From Hellea sp. (GTDB taxonomy: Bacteria > Pseudomonadota > Alphaproteobacteria > Caulobacterales > Maricaulaceae): 64,000 bases of DNA. The notes beneath the pieces were generated by a model, which made no database searches, had not been told where the DNA came from, and saw nothing but the letters and a program-made list of their open reading frames with translations. Positions 55,437 to 62,506 of this stretch are shown piece after piece; positions within the stretch are counted from its first letter, which is position 1; each line of letters begins with the position of its first letter. Location of the stretch: assembly GCA_013002305.1 (NCBI GenBank), contig JABDKG010000040.1, positions 124,001 through 188,000 of the forward strand, read 5' to 3'. The translations under genes and the position numbers were made by a program.

Positions 55437-55499
55437 TCTCGTAATAATTCTTAAATTTCTGCCCTAGTCGCACCGCTATCAGCTGGTGTAGGATACATC

Positions 55500-57785
55500 A
55501 TGAGCCAGGATCCCAATATCGTGACCCGGCCGCCAAGATTAATGCGGGCAATTCGCAACGCAATGGCGGGGACCGAGTCGGTTCAGGAGCGTCTTGACCA
55601 CTTTGTCGAGGCTATCACTGAAGCGATGCAGGTGGCCGTGGCGTCAATTTACTTGCGACGTCCGAGCCGCGAACTTGAATTATCGGCGACGCGTGGACTA
55701 AAAAAATCAGCTGTTCACAAAACATTGATGCAGCCTGGAGAGGGTTTGGTTGGTCATGTTGCCAAAACGGCTCGCCCGCTAAACCTGGATGATGCACCGT
55801 CCCATCCTTTATTCGCATATCGGCCCGAAACCGGTGAAGATAAATATTTGTCCTTTTTAGGCGTGCCGATTTTACGCGGCGGACGCACCCTCGGCGTGCT
55901 GGTTGTTCAAAGTGAAGACCGGCGAACCTTCAACGAAGAAGAGGTTGAAGACCTTTTGACGGTTGCAATGGTTTTAGCAGAAATTCTCATTGATGATGAG
56001 CGTATTGGTGGCAAAAAAGCGGCGCTAAAAGGTATCACTTTAGCCCCGACCAAACCCGAAACGTTTTCCGGCAAGGCTTTTGCCGAAGGCCTGACGCAGG
56101 GCGTTGCCCATTTACATGTCCCGCCGGTTCCACCGTCAAACATGTTGTCTGAGAACATTGCCGCGGAAGAAATCCGGCTTGAAGAAGGTGTCGCCAAGTT
56201 AAGAGCCTCTGTTGATGCGATGGTTAGCGGCGAGGCGGCCAGTCTTTCAAGGGCGTCGAAAGAAATTTACGAAACTTACCGTATGTTCGCCTATGATCGA
56301 AAATGGGTGAAGCGATTGCGCGAAGCTGTTCATTCGGGGTTAACTGCCGAAGCGGCAGTTGAGCGCGTTCGTAATGAGCACCGCGCCCGGTTGATGAAAT
56401 CGCCCGATCCCTATATGCGCGCCCGGCTGCACGATCTTGAAGATCTCGCCAATCGGCTCCTTCGCGCCCTATCCGGGGAACTTACCAGCCCCGGGAAAAA
56501 AGAATTACCGGACAATGCAATTATCTTCGCCCGAGATCTCGGGCCGACTGAACTTCTGGACTATGATCGGGAAAAGCTCGCAGGTATCGTTTTAGAAGAG
56601 GGCTCTCTAAGTAGCCACACATCCATCATATGCCGGGCTCTCGGCGTCCCGTTGATTGGCCGGGTTGAAGGTGTACTGGACCGGCTAGAGGTCGGAGATC
56701 AGGTTTTACTGGATGCCGAACTGGGTGAAGTCCATGTCCGGCCGGTGGAAAGCCGTATTGACGGATTTAAGCTGCGGGTCAATATACGAGGCGAAGTTAC
56801 AAAAGCCTATGAGGCGGTCAAACTCCAGCCGGCGATTACCAAAGACGGACGACATGTTTCGCTGCAATTAAATGCAGGTCTTCTGGTTGATCTTCCGCAG
56901 CTCGACTCGGCGGGTGCAGACGGAATTGGTTTGTTTCGGACAGAATTTCAATTCATGGTATCCGAGTTTATGCCGAAGCTCAAAGAACAAACCGATCTTT
57001 ATCTTCAGGCCCTAGAAGCGGCGGCGCATCGACCCGTAACGTTTCGGACCCTTGATCTCGGCGGCGACAAAATTTTACCTTATATGGACCCTGTGCCTGA
57101 AGAAAATCCGGCTATTGGCTGGCGCGCCATCCGGATCGGGCTCGACCGGCCCGCACTGCTTCGCTATCAGTGCCGTGCCCTGATCGTCGCAGCAGCAGGC
57201 CGTCATTTACGGGTCATGTTTCCGATGGTTACGACCGTAGATGAATTTATCGAAGCTCGCGCTTTGTTCGATGTCGAGGTTAAACGGGCCTCAAGTCTTG
57301 GCAAATCATTACCCAATAAAATTGAAGTTGGCGTAATGCTCGAAACACCGTCGCTGGCCTGGTCGGTCCGGGCCATTTGCGATCACGCGGATTTTGTATC
57401 TGTCGGCGCAAATGATTTGATGCAATTCTTCTTTGCATCTGATCGCGACAATGTTCGGGTCGCCGATCGGTATGATCCGCTGCACCCGGCCGCTCTTTCT
57501 ATATTACGGTTTATTGCTGATGGATGCCGCAAGGCGGGCGTTCCGATCTCCCTTTGCGGCGAGATTGCCGGGCGTCCGATTGAAGCCATTACGTTAATAG
57601 CGCTCGGATATGAGACGCTTTCTATGCCGGTAACCGGTATTGGTCCTGTCAAAGCGGCAATCCTGACGCTAGATGCCGCCAAACTACGAGAAGTGATCAC
57701 TCCGCTGATCAATGTCGATTCCCGTCTGTCGACCATTCGCGACCATGTTCGCCAGTTCTGCCTGGAAGAAGGCATACCGGCTTAA
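55500..57785 (+). CDS. ptsP: Phosphoenolpyruvate-protein phosphotransferase PtsP (nitrogen PTS)
   Basis: PtsP starts the nitrogen-type phosphotransfer chain by passing phosphate from PEP to NPr. The 761-residue protein has an N-terminal GAF domain (about 15-160), then the EI domains: the linking helix region, the phospho-His motif EEGSLSSHTSIICRALGVP, and the C-terminal PEP-binding barrel with GLFRTEFQFM, RTLDLGGDKILPYM and VSVGANDLMQFFFASDRDN. All key segments are present. The GAF domain suggests control by glutamine/2-oxoglutarate. In other alphaproteobacteria it directly follows lysC. Confidence 0.94.
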   Translation: MSQDPNIVTRPPRLMRAIRNAMAGTESVQERLDHFVEAITEAMQVAVASIYLRRPSRELELSATRGLKKSAVHKTLMQPGEGLVGHVAKTARPLNLDDAPSHPLFAYRPETGEDKYLSFLGVPILRGGRTLGVLVVQSEDRRTFNEEEVEDLLTVAMVLAEILIDDERIGGKKAALKGITLAPTKPETFSGKAFAEGLTQGVAHLHVPPVPPSNMLSENIAAEEIRLEEGVAKLRASVDAMVSGEAASLSRASKEIYETYRMFAYDRKWVKRLREAVHSGLTAEAAVERVRNEHRARLMKSPDPYMRARLHDLEDLANRLLRALSGELTSPGKKELPDNAIIFARDLGPTELLDYDREKLAGIVLEEGSLSSHTSIICRALGVPLIGRVEGVLDRLEVGDQVLLDAELGEVHVRPVESRIDGFKLRVNIRGEVTKAYEAVKLQPAITKDGRHVSLQLNAGLLVDLPQLDSAGADGIGLFRTEFQFMVSEFMPKLKEQTDLYLQALEAAAHRPVTFRTLDLGGDKILPYMDPVPEENPAIGWRAIRIGLDRPALLRYQCRALIVAAAGRHLRVMFPMVTTVDEFIEARALFDVEVKRASSLGKSLPNKIEVGVMLETPSLAWSVRAICDHADFVSVGANDLMQFFFASDRDNVRVADRYDPLHPAALSILRFIADGCRKAGVPISLCGEIAGRPIEAITLIALGYETLSMPVTGIGPVKAAILTLDAAKLREVITPLINVDSRLSTIRDHVRQFCLEEGIPA

Positions 57786-57881
57786 ACCCGTCCAATCTAA
57801 CGCTGTCTCACTTTCTGACCCGATACAACCCGGCCGATTGACTCTAACTACATTACAGGAACCCTACGGCAATCTTACCAA

Positions 57882-57901
57882 AAATTATTGTTTATCGATA
57901 A
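57882..57901 (+). promoter_or_regulatory. AT-rich operator candidate, copy 2 (urcA upstream)
   Basis: AAATTATTGTTTATCGATAA, an exact copy of the 20-base element at 44219-44238 upstream of the DUF2975/HTH operon. It is followed by TAATTT, so the arms AAATTATT and AATAATTT form an additional inverted repeat. It lies just before a TTGACG -35-like box (57910-57915). Confidence 0.6.
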
Positions 57902-57931
57902 TAATTTAATTGACGACAACTGTCGTTCTAT

Positions 57932-57949
57932 ATTATTGTTTAACAATAA
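57932..57949 (+). promoter_or_regulatory. AT-rich operator candidate, copy 3 (urcA upstream)
   Basis: ATTATTGTTTAACAATAA, which keeps ATTATTGTTTA and ATAA of the shared motif with three different bases between. It is 48 bp downstream of copy 2 and covers the expected -10/start region after the TTGACG at 57910-57915. Between the two copies is another small inverted repeat, ACGACA-AC-TGTCGT (57913-57926). Confidence 0.5.
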
Positions 57950-58052
57950 GAAGAAAGACCTATCCCTCCCCTGGATCAAAGCTTTCCGACCCCATAGGCC
58001 CAGCTACCCATAAGAGCTTGGCCATATTGTGACATTAACCATGGAGAGACAT

Positions 58053-58376
58053 ATGTTCACGAAAACAATCCTAACCTTCACCACGCTGGCTCTGGCCGGT
58101 ACCGCTATTTCGTCACCTGCCAGTGCTACCATCGTCAAGGGAGAGCGAGTTGAAACGTCTATTACAGCCACTGATCTGGCCACAGAAGATGGAATTGCGC
58201 GGGTCTACACCCAACTTGCAAAAACCGCAGCCGCCAAATGCGGTGTTGATGATTGGCAGACCTTATCTGACCGCCGCGTTGCCGCTGCATGTGCAGCGCG
58301 GCTATTGACGGATTTTGTTCAAAGTGTTGGGCACGAGCAACTGACCCAACTTCATAGCGCTAAAAAAAGCGGATAG
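58053..58376 (+). CDS. UrcA family protein, secreted
   Basis: About 107 residues from the ATG at 58053, with a GGAGA ribosome site just before it; two upstream starts (58029 GTG, 58041 ATG) are less likely. A signal peptide is cut after about PASA. The mature part (VETSITATDLATEDGIARVYTQLAKTAA, then CGVDDWQTLSDRRVAAACAARLLTDFV) has the UrcA pattern and two Cys that could form a disulfide. UrcA is a short periplasmic family of unknown function, common in Caulobacterales and Sphingomonadales. A strong terminator follows, so it is a single-gene unit with a complex AT-rich promoter. Confidence 0.8.
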   Translation: MFTKTILTFTTLALAGTAISSPASATIVKGERVETSITATDLATEDGIARVYTQLAKTAAAKCGVDDWQTLSDRRVAAACAARLLTDFVQSVGHEQLTQLHSAKKSG

Positions 58377-58396
58377 CCGTCTAACATCAGATTCAC

Positions 58397-58420
58397 AAAA
58401 GGCCCCGAACGGGGCCTTTA
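58397..58420 (+). terminator. Rho-independent terminator after urcA
   Basis: AAAAGGCCCC (58397-58406), loop GAAC, GGGGCCTTTA (58411-58420). A 6-bp GC stem extended by A-T pairs and a short T run, 21 bp after the urcA stop. Confidence 0.75.
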
Positions 58421-58480
58421 CTGTAAGCACGTCTCGTAATCCCGGCAACGGCCAGTTATGAGAGCGCTATCAGATAAATA

Positions 58481-58564
58481 TGGTACGGGTGGTCGGAATC
58501 GAACCGACACTCCAAAGGAACGGGATTTTGAATCCCGCGCGTCTACCAATTCCGCCACACCCGC
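58481..58564 (-). tRNA. tRNA-Leu (CAA anticodon)
   Basis: Minus strand, 84 nt, with 5' GCGGGTG pairing with 3' CACCCGT (one G-U at position 1-72), then A73 and an encoded CCA end. The anticodon loop TTCAAAA, closed by CGGGA/TCCCG, gives CAA, reading UUG leucine codons. The long variable arm (TTCCTTTGGAGT) and GGTTCGATTCC T-arm fit a class II tRNA. Transcription runs toward urcA, convergent with it. Confidence 0.95.
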
Positions 58565-59003
58565 TTCGAAGATGGCGCGTATATAAAACAGGCATAGGGG
58601 AATGGCTATAGCGGATTTCGCTATTTATAAGAAATTTTCATCTGCAATTATTGACGCTAATTTATATTTTGATGCTTTCAATCGAGGTCTGCCTACATCC
58701 AGCCCGCATGCGCCAGGCTGGCGCGCAATAGAATAACAGATACCGCCATTATGGTTCCGGCCAGCAGAAATTTTTGTGCAAATCGTCTCATGTTACGCCC
58801 CTATAAGGACATGGACTATAACACATTTCGCCCGCGAAATCATGACGCGTGTCACACATTTTACTATTTTCTCAATTGAGAGACATATTTGGCTTGCCTA
58901 TCGTGAACATAAGCTGAAAGGCGGAACTTTCCGGCAACCGCCTTATTCTTATCCTTATTCGCGTTTAAACCCGCATTCACACTTTCCATGCTAAGGCGCG
59001 CCT
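58565..59003. other. Intergenic region between tRNA-Leu and the YqaA-family gene
   Basis: About 440 bp. It holds a possible 32-codon gene on the minus strand (58693-58791, listed separately), a small perfect inverted repeat ATAGCG-GATTT-CGCTAT at 58606-58622 of unknown role, and AT-rich sequence likely to contain the tRNA promoter and that of the YqaA-family gene. I see no further gene I would support. Confidence 0.5.
58693..58791 (-). CDS. Candidate small hydrophobic protein, 32 residues
   Basis: ATG at 58789-58791, TAG at 58693-58695. The peptide begins MRRFAQKFLL, has a hydrophobic core of about 20 residues (AGTIMAVSVILLRASLA) and ends HAGWM, like a signal peptide or single membrane helix with a positive N-terminus. 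An AGGGG ribosome site is 6 bp before the ATG. Short membrane peptides of this type are often real but easily missed. No other evidence. Confidence 0.4.
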   Translation of the reverse strand: MRRFAQKFLLAGTIMAVSVILLRASLAHAGWM

Positions 59004-59615
59004 ATGAAGGGTAAGCTCAAATTTCTCAATGACTGGTACGAGGCGGTCAAACGTCTGGCGCGTCATGAGCGAGCAGAAACGGCATTGGCTGGCGTGTCAT
59101 TTATCGAAAGCTCGATCTTTCCTATTCCGCCGGATTTAATGCTGATCCCGATGGTGCAGGCCGATCACTCCAAGGCCTGGCGTTACGCATTTATCTGCTC
59201 CATTGCTTCAATATTGGGCGGAATTGCGGGCTATTTCATCGGTGTATTTTTCTATCAAAGCCTAGCCGTGCCCCTTATTGAATTTTTAGGGAAAACCGAG
59301 GCGCGCCTTGGTTTTGAAGCGCGTATTGCAAGCGCTAACAATAAAGACCTTGCCGTATTCGGCGCGGCGCTGACGCCGTTTCCATATAAAGTCATTACAA
59401 TAATGAGCGGCGCTTTGAGCATCAATTTTGCAACATTTGTCGCCGCCAGTGTCGCCGGCCGCTCGATCCGTTTTTTTCTGGTTGCTGCGATCGTCAAAAA
59501 GTTTGGCGATCAAGCGGAAAAACTGATGAAAGAGCATTTCGGGAAATTTACAATTGGATTATTTGTCCTGATGGCGGCGTTCTACTTTGGACTCAAAGCC
59601 CTTATGGGGCACTAG
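59004..59615 (+). CDS. YqaA family (DedA/SNARE-associated) membrane protein
   Basis: A 203-residue integral membrane protein of the DedA-like superfamily. It has FIESSIFPIPPDLMLIPM near the start, GGIAGYFIGVFFYQS and TPFPYKVITIMSGALSINF, the usual conserved stretches of YqaA-type members, plus GRSIRFFLVAA. About four to five membrane segments. Family members affect membrane homeostasis and lipid movement; the specific role is not known. Its 3' end overlaps the convergent murI by 57 bp. Confidence 0.82.
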   Translation: MKGKLKFLNDWYEAVKRLARHERAETALAGVSFIESSIFPIPPDLMLIPMVQADHSKAWRYAFICSIASILGGIAGYFIGVFFYQSLAVPLIEFLGKTEARLGFEARIASANNKDLAVFGAALTPFPYKVITIMSGALSINFATFVAASVAGRSIRFFLVAAIVKKFGDQAEKLMKEHFGKFTIGLFVLMAAFYFGLKALMGH

Positions 59616-60392
59616 GCCAACAACGCGTTCAAACCCGTATGCTAGAAAAGCAGATTTTCGCGGCTCATCGGCATTCGGACCGATCAGAAGCGCAATATCC
59701 GGACCGGGGCGCGGCGGCCCAAATTTTCGTAATGAAGCGATTACACTTTTGACCCGGCGGGCAATAGCCTGGCCGCTATCAATCCAGCTGATACCGGCGG
59801 GCGCTACGGCCGATAATTCGTCGATTAAAAGCGGGAAGTGGGTACAGGCAAGCACGACGCTGTCGACTTTTGGATCAATAAATAATGGTGCAATTTCTGC
59901 AGTTAAGGCATCCAGATTTACCGGACGCCCGGCGAGCTTGTCTTCGGCTAACGATACAAGTTTGGTAGAGCCATGCCGGATAATAGTTTGGGTAGGCGCA
60001 AATTCCTGTATCAATTTATCAACATATTTTTGGCGCACCGTACTGGGCGTCCCAAGAACCGCAAATCGACCTGTCTGGGTATATTTCGCGGCGGGTTTAA
60101 TCGCCGGAACTACGCCAATGACCGGAATTTTTAGCACCGCGCGTATTTCAGACAAGGCAGAGGTTGATGCGGTATTGCAGGCAATAACGGCAATGTCGGG
60201 CTTTACGGTCTCGCACAATGTCCAAAGTAGGGCGGGCAGGCGAGCTTTTAGAGCCGCGTCACTTTTCTCGCCATATGGGCGGAACTGATCGTCGGCGATG
60301 TAGGTCTGCTGAAGGTCGAGCAAACAGGTCCTAATTTCGGCCGAAACCGATAATCCGCCGACCCCGGAATCGAATATAAGCGCATGAGCCAT
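59559..60392 (-). CDS. murI: Glutamate racemase
   Basis: MurI converts L-glutamate to D-glutamate for peptidoglycan. The 277-residue protein has FDSGVGGLSVSAEI at the start, the two catalytic Cys residues in VIACNTASTSAL and VVLACTHFPLL, and IGVVPAIKPA. Length and motifs are normal. It converges with the YqaA-family gene, whose coding end overlaps the last 57 bp of murI. Confidence 0.94.
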   Translation of the reverse strand: MAHALIFDSGVGGLSVSAEIRTCLLDLQQTYIADDQFRPYGEKSDAALKARLPALLWTLCETVKPDIAVIACNTASTSALSEIRAVLKIPVIGVVPAIKPAAKYTQTGRFAVLGTPSTVRQKYVDKLIQEFAPTQTIIRHGSTKLVSLAEDKLAGRPVNLDALTAEIAPLFIDPKVDSVVLACTHFPLLIDELSAVAPAGISWIDSGQAIARRVKSVIASLRKFGPPRPGPDIALLIGPNADEPRKSAFLAYGFERVVGLVPHKGFESKVERRHQDK

Positions 60393-60458
60393 AGGGCATT
60401 CTTAAAGCCCAAATATGTCTAATTTGCGGTTAATTTCAGAAGGGTTTTACGGATCAGC

Positions 60459-60920
60459 CTAATTGCAAAGATGGCCTTTGACCATTTTACCAGCCTTACC
60501 CATATCCACCCGTCCGGCATAGTTGGATTTGAGTTGACCCATAATCTTACCCATGGATTTAAGACATGTCGCTCCGCTGTCTTTGACATAAGTTTCAATG
60601 ACTTGAGAAAGCTCATCATCGGAAAGCGGCTTCGGCATAAAAGTCCGGATCACATCAATTTCTGATCGCTCGCGCTCGGCCAGTTCAGGCCGGCCATTAT
60701 CTTCATAGGTTACGGCGCTTTCTTCGCGCTGTTTCACCATTTTGGCCAGCAGGGCCATGATTTCGCTATCTTCTATCCCGCCGCAACGATCTTCTGCGCG
60801 CGCCGCGATATCACGGTCTTTAATAGCGGCGTTGACCAATCTTAGGGTGGATAGACGAACAGCGTCTTTGCTTCTCATCGCGTCTTTGACGCCAGAAGAG
60901 ATCTCTTCACGAAGGGGCAT
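60459..60920 (-). CDS. GatB/YqeY domain protein
   Basis: A 153-residue protein from the ATG at 60918-60920; an upstream in-frame ATG at 60971 is less likely. It is helical with the YqeY pattern: LREEISSGVKDAMRSKDAVRLSTLRLVNAAIKD, MVKQREESAVTYEDNGRPELAERE and the end MGKIMGQLKSNYAGRVDMG. The domain resembles the tail domain of GatB that binds tRNA; the stand-alone protein has no settled role. It is divergent from carA, the usual arrangement in alphaproteobacteria. Confidence 0.9.
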   Translation of the reverse strand: MPLREEISSGVKDAMRSKDAVRLSTLRLVNAAIKDRDIAARAEDRCGGIEDSEIMALLAKMVKQREESAVTYEDNGRPELAERERSEIDVIRTFMPKPLSDDELSQVIETYVKDSGATCLKSMGKIMGQLKSNYAGRVDMGKAGKMVKGHLCN

Positions 60921-61060
60921 TTTCGTCCTTATGTCTCTCTTTGGTCCCACAACCAACCTCAAGTCTCGCAAGATTCCACAGGCAGCTTATACCGTCAATG
61001 GCAATTGGGCTGTTTCTACAGTTGAGCTGTGAGTTATAAATCCTGCAATTTTTCGTGCTT

Positions 61061-61089
61061 TTGACTTGCGTCTTGGCACCAAATTATTA
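61061..61089 (+). promoter_or_regulatory. Predicted carA promoter
   Basis: TTGACT (61061-61066), 17-bp spacer, TTATTA (61084-61089), 51 bp before the carA start. The -35 sits in the alphaproteobacterial CTTTTGACTT context. The -10 is weaker. No PyrR-type or attenuator structure is visible. Confidence 0.5.
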
Positions 61090-61139
61090 AAACGGGCCGA
61101 ATTTCCAAGAGCGCAGGCTCTCTAAAAAGGCGATATCAA

Positions 61140-62288
61140 ATGCAAGACCTTATTCCTCCGGCAACCGCTGCGCTTGTTTTAGCCAGCGGCGTAGTTTTTT
61201 ACGGCCAGGGATGCGGCGCTGAAGGACAGGCAGTTGGCGAAGTTTGTTTTAATACGGCGATGACCGGCTATCAGGAAATTCTGACAGACCCGTCTTACGC
61301 CCAGCAGATCATTTGCTTTACCTTTCCTCATGTCGGCAATACGGGCACGAATGTTGAAGACGAAGAAGCGAGTACCGCCCGTGCCGAGGGAGCCGCAGTA
61401 GGCGCAATATTCAAAGCCCCAATTACGCCGCCGTCTAATTGGCGCAATGAAAATCCGCTCGGAAATTGGATGGAAGCCCGCAATATAATAGGCATCTCCG
61501 GAATCGATACGCGGGCGCTGACCGCTTATATCCGCGAAGAAGGCATGCCTAACGGTGTTATTGCGCACGCCAAAGACGGGCAGCTTGACGTTCCGGCTTT
61601 GACGCAGATGGCTCAGCAGTGGAGCGGATTGGTCGGCGCGGACCTCGCCGCGGATGTTGCAAGCCTTGAAGCATTTGACTGGAAACAATCCCATTGGATC
61701 TGGCCAAAAGGCTTTGAAGACAAGCAAGGTGTCAAAAAAGTTATCGTCATCGATTACGGCGTGAAGCGCAATATTTTACGCAATCTGGTTGCGCAAGGCC
61801 TTGCCGTCCGTGTCGTTCCCGGTTCTGTATCGGCCAAAGAAATTCTTGCCATGAAGCCGGCCGGCGTTGTGCTTTCAAATGGGCCGGGTGATCCGGCCGC
61901 GACGGGTAATTATGCTATCCCAATTATCAAAGAATTGATCGCGTCAGATATGCCGATCCTTGGAATTTGTTTGGGCCATCAAATGCTGGCACTGGCGCTG
62001 GGCGCTAAAACATTAAAAATGGATCAAGGGCACCATGGGGCCAACCATCCGGTTAAAGATTTCACAACTAATAAGGTCGAAATCGTTTCGATGAATCATG
62101 GCTTTGCTGTGGATCGTGATAGCTTGCCGGAGAGCTGCGAAGAAACACATGTCTCTTTGTTTGACGGGTCCAATTGCGGGCTGCGTCTCAAAGGCAAACC
62201 GGTTTTTTCTGTCCAGCATCACCCAGAGGCCTCACCGGGGCCTCAAGATAGCTTTTATCTATTTGAGAGATTTGCCGGCGCGCTTTAA
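61140..62288 (+). CDS. carA: Carbamoyl-phosphate synthase small subunit
   Basis: CarA is the glutamine-hydrolysing subunit that feeds ammonia to CarB for carbamoyl phosphate, a precursor of arginine and pyrimidines. The 382-residue protein has the N-terminal CPSase domain ([34 protein letters not shown]) and the C-terminal class I glutaminase domain with nucleophile Cys in [11 protein letters not shown], and late His/Glu in [11 protein letters not shown]. carB is not next; it may be elsewhere, which also occurs in relatives. Confidence 0.95.
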   Translation: MQDLIPPATAALVLASGVVFYGQGCGAEGQAVGEVCFNTAMTGYQEILTDPSYAQQIICFTFPHVGNTGTNVEDEEASTARAEGAAVGAIFKAPITPPSNWRNENPLGNWMEARNIIGISGIDTRALTAYIREEGMPNGVIAHAKDGQLDVPALTQMAQQWSGLVGADLAADVASLEAFDWKQSHWIWPKGFEDKQGVKKVIVIDYGVKRNILRNLVAQGLAVRVVPGSVSAKEILAMKPAGVVLSNGPGDPAATGNYAIPIIKELIASDMPILGICLGHQMLALALGAKTLKMDQGHHGANHPVKDFTTNKVEIVSMNHGFAVDRDSLPESCEETHVSLFDGSNCGLRLKGKPVFSVQHHPEASPGPQDSFYLFERFAGAL

Positions 62289-62395
62289 AGTTAAAGTGCT
62301 GTTTGCTGTTTCAGACCTGTCCATATTTTAACATAATTTGCGGCTCTGCCCCTTGATTTCACGCGCTTTTTGTCGTCATACCCACTGTGAACTTC

Positions 62396-62506
62396 ATGGG
62401 TATGTTTATGTCGGACAAAGGGCGGGCTGCGTCACTTTCCGAAAGCCTTGTTCTCATTGATAGCCTGAACCGGGCGGGCCGCGCTCTTCGGGGCCTATTC
62501 GCGTGA
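62396..62506 (+). CDS. Candidate small leader protein overlapping the RND exporter start
   Basis: Three in-frame ATGs (62396, 62402, 62408) open a frame of 32-36 codons ending at TGA 62504-62506, which overlaps the GTG start of the RND gene by 4 bp (GTGA). The peptide (MSDKGRAASLSESLVLIDSL start) is amphipathic and partly helical. The coupling-type overlap is the main argument for it being translated. No known family. An alternative is non-coding leader sequence. Confidence 0.35.
   Translation: MGMFMSDKGRAASLSESLVLIDSLNRAGRALRGLFA

Noticed and set aside
58606-58622. ATAGCG-GATTT-CGCTAT inverted repeat
   Set aside because: No T run on either strand and no nearby stop codon that it would terminate; kept only in the intergenic note.
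58776-58994. Open frame of 72 codons (or 50 from an inner ATG) before the YqaA-family gene
   Set aside because: Pro/His/Tyr-rich without fold-like pattern, no good ribosome site, and overlaps the better 32-codon candidate on the other strand at its 5' end.
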